Position numbers and translations under genes: made by a program | Notes under the pieces: model-generated | What the model saw: only the letters and a program-made list of their open reading frames with translations | What the model was told of the DNA's origin: nothing | The model's database searches: none | In this document: positions 53,803-63,922 of the stretch, one piece after another | Layout of the letters: each line of letters opens with the position of its first letter | How positions within the stretch are numbered: position 1 is the first letter of the stretch | Source: Thalassotalea euphylliae | GTDB taxonomy: Bacteria; Pseudomonadota; Gammaproteobacteria; Enterobacterales; Alteromonadaceae | Reading direction: 5' to 3' | Assembly (NCBI RefSeq): GCF_003390335.1 | Contig: NZ_QUOU01000001.1 | Location: 3,224,001 to 3,288,000 of the forward strand | Length of the DNA stretch: 64,000 nt

Positions 53803-55308
53803 TTCGTTGTGCAAGTCGATAATAGAATCAGCGTTCTTATCGGTTTGCTCTTTGGTTTCGTTGTTACGAGCAGCGTCTAACTTCTCAAGATAGCCTTGAT
53901 CGATATCGTTAGTGATGTACTTACCATCAAAAACCGAGGTTTCAAAGCGCTTCACTTCTGGGTTGAACGTGCGAGCAGCTGCGACTAAGTCTTTAATATC
54001 TTGGAAGATAAGCTCGTCAGCACCAATGAGCTGACAGATATCGTCGACTTCACGGCCATGAGCAATCAGCTCATTCGCACTTGGCATATCAATACCGTAC
54101 ACATTCGGGAAGCGAATCTCAGGAGCGGCTGAGGCGAAGTAAACCTTCTTCGCACCCGCTGCACGCGCCATTTCAATAATCTGCTGTGAAGTCGTGCCAC
54201 GCACCACAGAGTCATCAACCAACAAGACATTTTTGCCTTTAAATTCAGCACTAATTGCATTGAGCTTTTGGCGAACAGACTTCTTACGCATTTCTTGGCC
54301 CGGCATAATAAAAGTACGGCCGATGTAGCGGTTTTTAACAAAGCCTTGACGATATGGAATATCTAATTGATGGGCAATTTGCAGTGCAATGTCACACGAG
54401 GTTTCAGGAATTGGAATCACCACATCGATATCAAGGTCGTCCCACTGACGCGCAATTTTCTCGCCGAGCTTTTTGCCCATCTCAACGCGTGTTGCGTACA
54501 CCGACATTTTATCTATGGTCGAATCTGGGCGAGCGAAGTACACAAACTCAAAAATACAAGGGCTGTAAGTTGGCGCTTGGGCACATTGTTGGCTAAACAT
54601 TTTGCCGTCTTCGGTAAAGTAGATGGCTTCACCTGGCGCCACATCGCGCACAAATTCAAAATCGCACGCATCTAACGCAACCGACTCTGAGGCCACCATG
54701 TACTCAACCCCTTGTTCGGTTTCTCGCTTACCGAAGACCAGTGGACGAATACCATTAGGGTCTCGAAATGCCACCATGCCGTGACCGATAATCAACGCGA
54801 CAGTGGCGTATGCGCCGCGAATGCGCTGGTGAACGTTACTGACCGCTTGGAAAATATCTTCTGGGGTTAGCTTTAACGCTTGAGTTTGCGCTAATTCATG
54901 GCCGAGAATGTTGAGTAACAATTCAGAATCTGACGTGGTATTAACATGGCGACGAGCGGTTTCAAATAGCCAGTTTTTTAATTCGTCAAAGTTGGTGAGG
55001 TTACCGTTGTGGGCGAGTGCGATGCCAAAGGGGGAGTTAGCGTAAAAGGGCTGGGCTTCTGAGGAACTTGAAGTACCTGCGGTGGGGTAGCGAATATGCC
55101 CGATGCCGATGTTGCCTTGCAGTCGGTGCATGTGCCGCGTATGAAACACATCTTTGACCAATCCATTTGCTTTTCTCAAGCGAAACATATTGTCATTAAT
55201 GGTGACAATACCAGCAGCATCTTGTCCCCGATGTTGCAGAACCGTTAACCCATCATACAAAGACTGATTGACAGCTGAATTACCAACTATACCAACAATA
55301 CCACACAT
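53794..55308 (-). CDS. purF: Amidophosphoribosyltransferase
   Basis: First committed enzyme of purine synthesis: PRPP plus glutamine to phosphoribosylamine. 504 aa. The N-terminal Ntn glutaminase starts MCGIVGIVG (catalytic Cys2). The PRTase domain has the PRPP loop VLLVDDSVVRGTTS. No iron-sulfur Cys set of the Bacillus type is evident. It follows cvpA by 37 nt as in E. coli. Confidence 0.97.
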   Translation of the reverse strand: MCGIVGIVGNSAVNQSLYDGLTVLQHRGQDAAGIVTINDNMFRLRKANGLVKDVFHTRHMHRLQGNIGIGHIRYPTAGTSSSSEAQPFYANSPFGIALAHNGNLTNFDELKNWLFETARRHVNTTSDSELLLNILGHELAQTQALKLTPEDIFQAVSNVHQRIRGAYATVALIIGHGMVAFRDPNGIRPLVFGKRETEQGVEYMVASESVALDACDFEFVRDVAPGEAIYFTEDGKMFSQQCAQAPTYSPCIFEFVYFARPDSTIDKMSVYATRVEMGKKLGEKIARQWDDLDIDVVIPIPETSCDIALQIAHQLDIPYRQGFVKNRYIGRTFIMPGQEMRKKSVRQKLNAISAEFKGKNVLLVDDSVVRGTTSQQIIEMARAAGAKKVYFASAAPEIRFPNVYGIDMPSANELIAHGREVDDICQLIGADELIFQDIKDLVAAARTFNPEVKRFETSVFDGKYITNDIDQGYLEKLDAARNNETKEQTDKNADSIIDLHNEGA

Positions 55309-55345
55309 AAACCTGTTCTCCGACGAGTGTGTTTTACCAAGTGAA

Positions 55346-55828
55346 TTAAGTTAAAAAACTTGATGATTGCTTGAGATACTCGAAAAACCATTCAATCACT
55401 AACGTGAACTCTGGGATCAGGGTCGAACTTTGCCACCAAGGCGTAGACGACGATGCGGTAAAAGCGTCCATAAAGAACAGCAGTGCACTGACAATTAACA
55501 CCCCGCGTAATCCACCAAACGCCAAGCCAAGGACACGATCCGTGCCAGACAAGCCAGTTTTTTGTACCAATTGGCTAACCACATAGTTGACCAAGGCACC
55601 TAAAATTAAGGTGGAAATAAAGAGAATAGCAATGGCAGCAGCATTGCGCAGGAGGTGTTCAGAGATATTAGTGAGTAAGGCAGCGAGGTTAGGATAAAAG
55701 GAGCTGGCGATAAAAAAGGCGCCGATCCATACCACAAGTGAGATCGCTTCTTTGACAAATCCACGAACCAAACTAATCAAGGTTGATATGCCAATAATCG
55801 CTAAAATGGCATAGTCTATCCAAACCAT
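55346..55828 (-). CDS. cvpA: Colicin V production family membrane protein CvpA
   Basis: 160-aa inner-membrane protein with four predicted helices (YAILAIIGISTLISLVRGFV ... GVLIVSALLFFMDAF). CvpA is linked to colicin V export and, in enteric pathogens, to bile resistance; biochemical role unknown. It lies between dedD and purF in the conserved order. Confidence 0.93.
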   Translation of the reverse strand: MVWIDYAILAIIGISTLISLVRGFVKEAISLVVWIGAFFIASSFYPNLAALLTNISEHLLRNAAAIAILFISTLILGALVNYVVSQLVQKTGLSGTDRVLGLAFGGLRGVLIVSALLFFMDAFTASSSTPWWQSSTLIPEFTLVIEWFFEYLKQSSSFLT

Positions 55829-55895
55829 ATACTGAGTAATCTCAAGAAATGAGTGGCGCGCATTCTAACAGATGAACGCCACTGTTAATATATTT

Positions 55896-56591
55896 TTATT
55901 TAGTCACTTTAAATTTGGCAATACGGCCCTGCACACGGGTTAAGCTTTTCAGCTTGGGAATGGCTTTTTCCAGTTCAGCTTTGTGCAGGTTGGGGCCAAT
56001 AATGACTTTAGTCAAGGTCCCCTTTTGCGTTTTAATTGGCTGAGTGAAAGCGGTGTAGCCAGCGCCTTTTAACTTTGCCATTAAATCGTCGACATTCTTC
56101 TTGTGTTTAAAGCTACCTAAATGAATTACCCATGCGTACTGGTCTTTTTTCACGGGCGGTAATTTGCTTGTTGTTTGCGGCCTTGCTTGCGATGCAGCGT
56201 TTGTGGCGATAATCGCTTCTTTTTTAGCAGGGGTGGCAACGGTTGTCTGGTTTTTATTGATGGGTCGTGTGTTAGCCGCTAAGTTAGCCCCATGAGCAGC
56301 CTCAGTTACTTTAGTTGCATTAGATGCGAGTTGATCATCAATCGCCTCTTCGTCACTGATACTGGGCTTGGGAATCACCGCCAGCTTTTCTTCGGGAAAC
56401 GGTTTATGTGCTTTCGCCCCCTCAAATTTTGGCGCTTGTGGGATCGCCTCAAAATCTGCCTGATAGCTTTCCTTCTCACCATCAAGAATATCGGGCAAGA
56501 AGATGATCAGTGCTGCAGCAACTATGATGGTGCCAACTAATCTATTTTGAAACGGGGTAGACAAGCGCAACTCCTCTGGCTTTTTCAACAA
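55896..56591 (-). CDS. dedD: SPOR-domain cell-division protein DedD
   Basis: 231 aa: a short cytoplasmic start, one membrane helix (LVGTIIVAAALIIFLPDIL), a Lys/Ala/Thr-rich periplasmic linker and a C-terminal SPOR domain (YAWVIHLGSFKHKKNVDDLM) that binds denuded peptidoglycan at the septum. Located directly after folC by 24 nt, as in E. coli. Confidence 0.92.
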   Translation of the reverse strand: MLKKPEELRLSTPFQNRLVGTIIVAAALIIFLPDILDGEKESYQADFEAIPQAPKFEGAKAHKPFPEEKLAVIPKPSISDEEAIDDQLASNATKVTEAAHGANLAANTRPINKNQTTVATPAKKEAIIATNAASQARPQTTSKLPPVKKDQYAWVIHLGSFKHKKNVDDLMAKLKGAGYTAFTQPIKTQKGTLTKVIIGPNLHKAELEKAIPKLKSLTRVQGRIAKFKVTK

Positions 56592-56615
56592 CTCTTATCG
56601 ATTGTCTGTTATTGA

Positions 56616-57944
56616 TCACTCACCAATTGCCCTCAATGAACCCACTAGCGCGGGCCTCACTTCAGCAACGGTAAAAAAAGAACCAAACACTAATACCAGC
56701 TCGTCGGCATTAGCGCTGTTTTTTGCCATTGTAAAGGCATGTTCAACATTGTCAAAGCAATTACCGTCAAGTGCGAGCTTATCAGCTAAGCTGTTGATTT
56801 CTTGAGCGCTTGCCGCTCTTGCACCGGAAAGTGAAGCAAAGTACCAAGAATCTACGCAATCGCTCAGCTCAACAAGCGTTGCCCTGATATCTTTGTCTTT
56901 TAGCATACCGACAACCGCGTGAACTTTTTGATAACCAAGACGCTTGATGGTTTTCGCCAAGTGTTTTGCGGCATGAGGGTTGTGGGCAACATCAAGCATG
57001 ATATCGCACTGATAACCTTCATGGCTTGTCGGCTGAAAGATCTCGGTTCGCCCTGCCACTTTGGTCATCTCAATAACCTGGTTAATGCGCTCAGCAGATA
57101 ATTGAAGGTTTAGCTCAGCGAGGACCATAAGTGCTGTTGCAACATTGTCCATCGGAATATAAGGAGGCTTTAACCCTGTGAAGTTAAGTTCATCGCTTGC
57201 ATTTTTATCACGCTGAGTTGTTTGCCATTGCCAACTAGTGTCCTGCTGACAAATGTCGAAAGCTCGGCCACGGGCAAGCAGCTTTGCGCCAATGTTAAAG
57301 GCTTGCTTGGCAACTGATTGTGGCATATTAGGTTCACCAACTATTGCCGGTTTTTCAGGGCGGAAAATGCCCGCCTTTTCAAAACCAATCAATTCACGTG
57401 TATCACCCAAGAATGCTTGATGATCTAAATCCACTGACGTGACCACCGCAATATCCGCATCCACCATATTGGTTGCATCTAGTCGACCACCCAGCCCTAC
57501 TTCCAGAATAATAAAATCGGGCTGTTGCTGCTGCAAAATAAATAACCCTGCAAGGGTTGTGAACTCGTAATAGGTAAGCGAAATGTCAGCTCGCGCCAAT
57601 TCCACTGCTGCAAGTGCACTTAGCCAAGGTTGGTCTTCAACATCGACCTTGTTAATGCGCAATCGTTCATTAAAGCGCTCAATATGCGGAGATGAGTAAA
57701 CAGCGACCGTTTGCTTGGCAGCAAGTAAGTAATTTTCAATAAAAGCACAGGTTGTGCCTTTGCCATTAGTACCTGCGACGGTGATCACTTTGGCAAAATT
57801 TAAGTTGATATTGAGCTTGGTCGCGACTTGACTGATGCGGGATAAACCCAGATCAATTTCTTGGTTGTGAATGGTTTCTAAATAACAAAGCCATTGTGAC
57901 AACGACCAGTTATCACAATGGCTTTTCATGGCGTCTTTACTCAT
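56616..57944 (-). CDS. folC: Bifunctional dihydrofolate synthase/folylpolyglutamate synthase
   Basis: ATP-dependent Mur-ligase-family enzyme adding Glu to dihydropteroate and folates. 442 aa. P-loop AGTNGKGTTCAF, second motif VGLGGRLDATN and C-terminal DVAHNPHAAKHL are present. Lies between accD and dedD. Confidence 0.96.
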   Translation of the reverse strand: MSKDAMKSHCDNWSLSQWLCYLETIHNQEIDLGLSRISQVATKLNINLNFAKVITVAGTNGKGTTCAFIENYLLAAKQTVAVYSSPHIERFNERLRINKVDVEDQPWLSALAAVELARADISLTYYEFTTLAGLFILQQQQPDFIILEVGLGGRLDATNMVDADIAVVTSVDLDHQAFLGDTRELIGFEKAGIFRPEKPAIVGEPNMPQSVAKQAFNIGAKLLARGRAFDICQQDTSWQWQTTQRDKNASDELNFTGLKPPYIPMDNVATALMVLAELNLQLSAERINQVIEMTKVAGRTEIFQPTSHEGYQCDIMLDVAHNPHAAKHLAKTIKRLGYQKVHAVVGMLKDKDIRATLVELSDCVDSWYFASLSGARAASAQEINSLADKLALDGNCFDNVEHAFTMAKNSANADELVLVFGSFFTVAEVRPALVGSLRAIGE

Positions 57945-58067
57945 GCGCTAACACTATTTACGTTCAAAGGTAATCTGCACGGACTATACCTCAGCTCACT
58001 GACTTGTTGAAGCTCATTCACCTCTTGAAGCTCGTTAAAAGTCAGCGTAATAAATAGCGCGCAACAG

Positions 58068-58976
58068 TTATTCTGCCGCTGGCTCTTCTATTTTGGGCGG
58101 TTCCGAACTGCTATCGTCTGCTTGCTCAAGGCTTGGCAGGCCAGTAAATTTGGCGAGCATACGCCCTAATGTTGCACGCATCTCACGGCGGTCAACAATC
58201 ATGTCAATCGCGCCCTTCTCCAATAAGAACTCACTGCGTTGGAAACCTTCTGGCAGCTTTTCACGTACCGTTTGTTCAATAACACGTGGGCCAGCAAAGC
58301 CAATCAATGCTTTGGGTTCGGCGACATTAATGTCACCTAGCATGGCTAAACTCGCTGATACACCGCCCATGGTTGGGTCAGTAAGTACTGACACATAAGG
58401 CAAACCTTTTTCACTCATCTTCGCTAATGCGGCACTGGTTTTTGCCATTTGCATCAGTGAGAATAGCGCTTCTTGCATACGCGCACCGCCACTGGCAGAG
58501 AAGCAAATAAACGGTAAATTGTGCTCTAAACAATATTCAGCGGCTTGCACAAAACGCGCCCCAACGACAGACGCCATTGAGCCACCAAGGAAAGAGAATT
58601 CAAATGCTGCGGCGACCACTGGCATACCGTTTAGCTCACCACGCATCACCACTAACGCATCTTTTTCGCCAGTCGATTTTTGCGCCGACGAAATGCGGTC
58701 TTTGTAGCGCTTTGAATCTTTAAACTTGAGAATATCTTGCGGCTCTAAGTCAGCGCCAATTTCAACGCGCTCGCCTTGGTCAAGAAAACTTTCAATTCGC
58801 TTACGCGCCGAGATGCGCATATGATGGTCGCATTTGGGACATACAAATTGCTGGCGCTCAACTTCCGCTTTGTAAAGTACCGCATTACAAGCACTGCACT
58901 TGATCCAGACGCCTTCTGGAATATTTCTTTTTTGTGTTCCCTTAGCTTTTGGGAGAATCTTTTCTATCCAGCTCAT
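58068..58976 (-). CDS. accD: Acetyl-CoA carboxylase carboxyltransferase beta subunit
   Basis: 302 aa. The N-terminal C4 zinc ribbon is CSACNAVL ... CPKCDHHM. The carboxyltransferase core has SASGGARMQEALFSLMQMA and GGVSASLAMLGD. It forms the carboxyltransferase with AccA (not in the window) for malonyl-CoA synthesis. A Glu/Pro/Ser tail is non-conserved. An imperfect 16-18-bp duplication (ttgaagctc) lies downstream at about 58004-58036. Confidence 0.97.
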   Translation of the reverse strand: MSWIEKILPKAKGTQKRNIPEGVWIKCSACNAVLYKAEVERQQFVCPKCDHHMRISARKRIESFLDQGERVEIGADLEPQDILKFKDSKRYKDRISSAQKSTGEKDALVVMRGELNGMPVVAAAFEFSFLGGSMASVVGARFVQAAEYCLEHNLPFICFSASGGARMQEALFSLMQMAKTSAALAKMSEKGLPYVSVLTDPTMGGVSASLAMLGDINVAEPKALIGFAGPRVIEQTVREKLPEGFQRSEFLLEKGAIDMIVDRREMRATLGRMLAKFTGLPSLEQADDSSSEPPKIEEPAAE

Positions 58977-59056
58977 AAATTAACTGTGCCTATTGCAATT
59001 AAATCAGGACGGTTGGTCGCACAACGACAATGCGCCTGCGCTTTGGTCAATAATGG

Positions 59057-59111
59057 CTAATCTATGCCTAATTAGTACCTAATCAATGTCTAATCAATAG
59101 CTAACTAGCCA
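59057..59111. repeat. Five 11-bp tandem units upstream of accD
   Basis: Units ctaatctatgc, ctaattagtac, ctaatcaatgt, ctaatcaatag, ctaactagcca repeat with an exact 11-bp step. They lie in the 289-nt gap between truA and accD, about 80 nt before the accD start, where its promoter might be. No other gene is seen in that gap. Confidence 0.75.
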
Positions 59112-59265
59112 ACAATTAACCAATTCTGCCCCAAGCGCCCATAAATAACTAGTGAATCGCAGGATTAAACCATAGAATCATGCAGATAGTTATAAAAAAC
59201 TGGTCTGGTTTGTTAGACAAACCGCCGTTTTTGTTCTGTTCGCCGTACTTTCAGCCACTTTTGTC

Positions 59266-60063
59266 TTAGCCGTTTAATTGGTCTGGTAAAAACAAGGGAC
59301 CAAGTGGACACTTGGGAATGGCAAAGTGCGCTGGGTAGTCAACATCGACAAAATATAGCCCACCTGCATTTGCAGTCATCCCCGCAACGCAGCGATTTTT
59401 GGCGGCAAGTACCTCTGCAATCCAGTCAATGCTCTCTTGGCCGCGACCAACACGTATTAAACTGCCCGCGATATTGCGAATCATATGATGTAAAAAGGCA
59501 TTACCTTTGACGTCCAACACCAGAAAATCGCCCACTCGCGTCACATTACAGTGGTGCAGAGTACGCACGGGCGAATTGGCTTGACAATGAACGGTGCGAA
59601 ATGAGGTGAAATCATTTTCCCCCACCAGTACCTGTGCGGCTTGATGCATCGCTTTATCGTCGAGCGGATGATGGCAAAAAGTAACACCACTGGAGAGAAT
59701 TGCTGGTCTAAACGGTGCATTATTGATGATGTAACGATAACGCCTTGCGGTTGCACTAAAGCGCGCGTGAAAATCTTCGTCCACTTCTTTCACCCAACGT
59801 ACCGCGATATCTTTAGGTAAGTTAGTGTTTACCCCTAACGTCCAAGCAACGTCTTTGCGCGTTTTCGTGGTATCGAAATGAATAACCTGATTGGTCGCAT
59901 TAACGCCCGTGTCGGTGCGACCCGCGCAAACCACCTCTATAGGTTCGTCGGCAATGCGTGATAACGCCTTTTCCAGTGTTTCTTGCACACTAGGTGAGTG
60001 ATTCTGTTTTTGCCAACCACAGTATTTTTGGCCGTCGTATTCTATACCGAGCGCGTACCGCAT
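59266..60063 (-). CDS. truA: tRNA pseudouridine38-40 synthase
   Basis: 265 aa. Modifies U38-40 in the tRNA anticodon stem. Opening YALGIEYDGQKYCGWQ and catalytic Asp in CAGRTDTGVNATNQVIHF are typical, as is FLHHMIRNIAGSLIRVG. Between fimV and accD as in related bacteria. Confidence 0.97.
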   Translation of the reverse strand: MRYALGIEYDGQKYCGWQKQNHSPSVQETLEKALSRIADEPIEVVCAGRTDTGVNATNQVIHFDTTKTRKDVAWTLGVNTNLPKDIAVRWVKEVDEDFHARFSATARRYRYIINNAPFRPAILSSGVTFCHHPLDDKAMHQAAQVLVGENDFTSFRTVHCQANSPVRTLHHCNVTRVGDFLVLDVKGNAFLHHMIRNIAGSLIRVGRGQESIDWIAEVLAAKNRCVAGMTANAGGLYFVDVDYPAHFAIPKCPLGPLFLPDQLNG

Positions 60064-60159
60064 TTTTGCCTCCCAATAATTTGGCGCGCATTATCCTTGA
60101 TTTATCCGTCGAATGCTAGCGCAGGCGATGATCTCTCATCTCCCTCATCGAGACATAAA

Positions 60160-60185
60160 AAAAGCCGCTTAACTAAGCGACTTTT
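60160..60185 (-). terminator. Intrinsic terminator of fimV
   Basis: aaaagccgctta / taagcgactttt stem with one mismatch and a 2-nt loop; minus strand ends in seven T (complement of 60157-60163). It lies 50 nt after the fimV stop. Confidence 0.75.
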
Positions 60186-60235
60186 CTGGTTTTTCTCACT
60201 TTTACATAGCTATGACTAACGACTAAACCGCCATG

Positions 60236-63200
60236 CTATTTGAGGTTTTCAAGTAGCTGTTGTGCTTCAAACTGCTGCTGGGCATCACCTTTTTCAACAA
60301 CATCGGTGAGAATAATTTCCGCATTCTCACTGTCGCCTATTTCAAGGTACACTTTCGCTAGATCTAACTTAGCAGCAATGCCGTTGTCATCGTCATCAAC
60401 GTCAATATTATTGGCGTCTTGCGTAAATTCAGGGAACTCATTTAGGCCGACATCAATATTCGTTTTTTGATATGGCTCGCTAGTGCTTGGTTGCAAGCTG
60501 TCAGACAACAAAGAGTCAACAGAGACAAAGTCTTGCTCACTCTCACCTGAGCTATCACTTGCACTTGAGCTATCGCTTGACGATAGGGCTTTATCTAACT
60601 GCCCTGCTGGTAACTCGATATCCAATTCATTTGTCGGTGCTGTACTCGCTTCAATAACGAGTTCATCACCGATATCGAGTTCATCAGATAAGTCAAAGTC
60701 GTGATCGTCGTCACTTCCTGTGGATTCCTCTTCAATATTTGCCAATAGTTCATCAAAATCTAAACTGTCTAGCTCTTGAATATCTTCAATCTCATTGGCT
60801 TCGGTGACAGCCTCTCGCTCAGTTTCGCCATCAGGCTCTCCCTCTGCTAATAGATCAGCTAACACATTGCTGTCAGTAAAGTCTGGCGTCAACTCAACGG
60901 TTGCACCAGCTTCTTTTTCATCATTGAGTAACTCAGACAAGGTTGACTCATCAAAATCAGTTGCCATATCTGCCAGTAGTTCGTCGCCAGAAAGGTCGTC
61001 AGCATCTTGAGGCATTGCTTCTGCCAGCTGATCAATAGATTCCGCTGAAACTTCAAGTGTACTTTCATTAACGCCACTGTCTTCCAACACATCATCTGAG
61101 GTCAACTGTTCATCACTTTGCTCAAAGCCTGAAAGCAGATCGTCACCAATATCCAGTGTATCGTCCGGCTCACTGGTGTCGATATCGGCTTGGACATCGG
61201 CGATTAAGCTATCAATATCAAAGTCATCTGACATTTCTTGGCTGGCAGTGTTATCTGTTGAAGCGACTTCTGTCGGCGCAGCAGTTTCTTCTGGCTGATT
61301 GCCTTCTAGCTGAGTGTCATCCGAGTTATCGCTAGCTATCATGTCACTAAAATCAGCATTTAAGAACGGCGCAACATACTCTTCGGTAAATGCCTCAATT
61401 TGCGCATGGTGTTCAGATGCTTCACCGCTGTTGTCCTCTTCTCCCAATAGCTGCTCAATACCTGCGGCGTCAGTAAGGTCAACATTCTCCTCTAGCTGAT
61501 CAGCCGCTAGGCCAGCTTCTTGCTCACTACCATTGTCGCTCGCGCTTTCAGCCGAATCACCATTAATGCTATTTAACAGCGCATCAATATCATCTGGATC
61601 TGTGATTTCCATGTCACCGTCGTCAACAACACTGGTTTCTTGTTGCAAGCTTTCGCCATTAATACTTGCTAACAGCGCATCAATATCGTCAGGGTCGGTA
61701 ACATCTGCGCCATCGGGGATATCATCTGCGGCGCTGTTTTGGGGCTCTGGTGCTGGTTTGGGTTCGGCTTCGCCGCCAACACTGGCAAGCAGTGCGTCAA
61801 TATCATCAGGGTCGGTAACATCTGCACCGTCTGGGATATCATCTGCGGCTTTACTTTCGGGCTCAGGTGCCGAATCACCACCAACACTAGCAAGCAGTGC
61901 ATCAATATCATCAGGGTCAGTAACATCTGCACCGTCTGGGATTTCATCTGCGGCTTTACTTTCGGGCTCAGGTGCCGAATCACCACCAACACTAGCAAGC
62001 AGTGCATCAATATCGTCTGGGTCAGTAACATCTGCACCATCTGGGATATCATCTGCGGCTTTACTTTCGGGCTCAGGTTCTGGCTCAGGTGCCGAATCAC
62101 CCCCAACACTAGCAAGCAGTGCATCAATATCGTCTGGGTCAGTAACATCTGCACCATCGGGGATATCGTCTGCGGCTTTACTTTCGGGCTCAGGTTCTGG
62201 CTCTGTTGCTGGCTCAGGTGTCGAATCCCCCCCAACACTAGCAAGCAGTGCGTCAATATCATCGGGGTCAGTAACATCTGCACCATCGGGGATATCGTCT
62301 GCGGCTTTACTTTCGGGCTCAGGTTCTGGCTCTGTTGCTGGCTCAGGCGCTGGTTCTGTTTCGCCACCAGCACTAGCAAGCAATGCATCAATATCGTCAG
62401 GGTCAGTAACATCTGCACCGTCTGGTATTTCTTTTTCATCACTTGCACCAGCAAGTAACGCGTCGAGATCGTCTTGCCCTAATTCGCCATCAGGAAGCGT
62501 GTCATCGTCTTCTTGAGCCAGTGCTACATCGTCGCTATCATCAGAGCCTAAGCCAGAAAGTAAATCATCTAAATCTCCTTGATCTAGCTGACCGCCTTCG
62601 AGCAATTCAGGTTCTTCCGATTCCATTGACGCTTTTTCGCTGTCGTCACCGCCCGATAACAAGTCATCGAGCATACTTTGATCTAACTCACCACCCTCTA
62701 GTGGCTCACTCTCTTCTTCCGCTTTTTCAAGGTCATCATCAAGCGAGATATCTTCAAGGTCGTCGAGTTCATCAAGTTCATCATCTAAATGAATCACTTC
62801 ATCAGATAAATCGTCATCGAGTAATTCATCACCTAAATCGTCGATAGTATCAGCGAATAAATCGTCACTTTCGTCTTCTTCTGACTCAGTCAGATCAATG
62901 GAAAGTTCATCGTCAAGCGATAGTTCGCCATCTAACGACAGTTCCTCATCCAAGGTTTCACTCGCTGCTTGAGCGACAGGGGCTTCAGCAGCAGGCGCAG
63001 GTTTTTCAAGCGTCATCTCTTGAGCTGGCTGCTGTTTTTCCTGCTTTTTACGACCAATAAAGAAGGCGATTACCCCAGCAATTAATAAGGCTGGCAAGGT
63101 GCCCATGAGCACTTTGAACCACAGGCTCGACATCCAATTTTGCTGTGCAAGCTCAGCCTGCTGCTTTTCCAGTAGCAACTGGCGTTCGCGCTCTTCCGCT

Positions 63201-63922
63201 TTTGCCAACAGCTCTTTTTGCAGCTCAAGCATGCTGTCCATTTGGGCTTTAACTTCTTGCCCTTTGGCCACCTCCCCTTGCATCAAGGTAAGTTGGTCAT
63301 TGAAGTTGGCTAAGCGCTGACGCAAGGCTTCATTTTCTTGTAAAATCGCTTGTAGGCCGTCAATCGAATCTAAAACATCACGTTGAATCGTATCGAGTTT
63401 TTGACGTTGTTCGGTGTCATAGGTCTGTAATTGTTGATTAATTTCGCCTTTCGCTGCGTCTAAGTCTTTCTTTTTAACAACCAACTCTTCCGGTTTAACA
63501 GGCACAACTGGCTCAGCTTTTTTGGCAACTTTACCTTGCCATTTTTTGTCATCACTAACGGCGCTGTTTTTGGCGACATAGGGATCAATTAAGCGGATTT
63601 TTTCAATCGGTGGAACCAGTAAATACTGGCCATTAATTAAGTGGTTACGGTTGTTATCGGCGAACGCATTTGGGTTCATCTCATACAAAGCTTGCATAAC
63701 CTGATAAACCGTCACGGAAGGATCTGGTCTGATTGCTAACGCTATCTTCCAAAGTGTGTCACTACTGGTAATTGGACCGTAGCGATCGTGGGGAAAAACA
63801 TCTGTGCTTTTAGGGCCGCGAATACGAATGCCAGTATCTTGCGCTGATACTGATGGCGTAGTCGCCAGTAAAAGTCCAACAATTAACACCTGCAATAAGC
63901 ACAGGCTAAGTAAGCGCAGCAT
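60236..63922 (-). CDS. fimV: FimV-family polar hub / pilus assembly protein
   Basis: 1228 aa from ATG 63922, behind GGAAAG; the longer in-frame reading to 63991 adds an unlikely leader. Signal peptide (LLQVLIVGLLLATTPSVSA), a LysM-like peptidoglycan-binding region (about 50-110, SSDTLWKIALAIRPD, ending INGQYLLVPP), a coiled coil, and one membrane helix (WFKVLMGTLPALLIAGVIAF). A very acidic cytoplasmic region of about 850 residues follows, then the conserved C-terminal TPR-type motif (LDLAKVYLEIGDSENAEIIL). FimV/HubP proteins organise cell poles, chemotaxis and flagella or type IV pili. Confidence 0.92.
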   Translation of the reverse strand: MLRLLSLCLLQVLIVGLLLATTPSVSAQDTGIRIRGPKSTDVFPHDRYGPITSSDTLWKIALAIRPDPSVTVYQVMQALYEMNPNAFADNNRNHLINGQYLLVPPIEKIRLIDPYVAKNSAVSDDKKWQGKVAKKAEPVVPVKPEELVVKKKDLDAAKGEINQQLQTYDTEQRQKLDTIQRDVLDSIDGLQAILQENEALRQRLANFNDQLTLMQGEVAKGQEVKAQMDSMLELQKELLAKAEERERQLLLEKQQAELAQQNWMSSLWFKVLMGTLPALLIAGVIAFFIGRKKQEKQQPAQEMTLEKPAPAAEAPVAQAASETLDEELSLDGELSLDDELSIDLTESEEDESDDLFADTIDDLGDELLDDDLSDEVIHLDDELDELDDLEDISLDDDLEKAEEESEPLEGGELDQSMLDDLLSGGDDSEKASMESEEPELLEGGQLDQGDLDDLLSGLGSDDSDDVALAQEDDDTLPDGELGQDDLDALLAGASDEKEIPDGADVTDPDDIDALLASAGGETEPAPEPATEPEPEPESKAADDIPDGADVTDPDDIDALLASVGGDSTPEPATEPEPEPESKAADDIPDGADVTDPDDIDALLASVGGDSAPEPEPEPESKAADDIPDGADVTDPDDIDALLASVGGDSAPEPESKAADEIPDGADVTDPDDIDALLASVGGDSAPEPESKAADDIPDGADVTDPDDIDALLASVGGEAEPKPAPEPQNSAADDIPDGADVTDPDDIDALLASINGESLQQETSVVDDGDMEITDPDDIDALLNSINGDSAESASDNGSEQEAGLAADQLEENVDLTDAAGIEQLLGEEDNSGEASEHHAQIEAFTEEYVAPFLNADFSDMIASDNSDDTQLEGNQPEETAAPTEVASTDNTASQEMSDDFDIDSLIADVQADIDTSEPDDTLDIGDDLLSGFEQSDEQLTSDDVLEDSGVNESTLEVSAESIDQLAEAMPQDADDLSGDELLADMATDFDESTLSELLNDEKEAGATVELTPDFTDSNVLADLLAEGEPDGETEREAVTEANEIEDIQELDSLDFDELLANIEEESTGSDDDHDFDLSDELDIGDELVIEASTAPTNELDIELPAGQLDKALSSSDSSSASDSSGESEQDFVSVDSLLSDSLQPSTSEPYQKTNIDVGLNEFPEFTQDANNIDVDDDDNGIAAKLDLAKVYLEIGDSENAEIILTDVVEKGDAQQQFEAQQLLENLK
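61557..62432. repeat. In-frame repeat region of fimV
   Basis: Seven near-identical copies plus one diverged copy of a unit containing TDPDDIDALLAS, joined by Pro/Glu-rich spacers of varied length (PEPESKAADDIPDGADV). Unit spacing is about 93-135 bp, always a multiple of three. Near-identity at DNA level points to recent duplication or gene conversion. Confidence 0.9.

Noticed and set aside
61533..62516. Long open frame (about 327 codons) on the plus strand, Ser/Gly/Ala-rich
   Set aside because: It is the exact antisense of the fimV repeat region; the repetitive acidic codons leave the other strand free of stops. No ribosome site or family resemblance.
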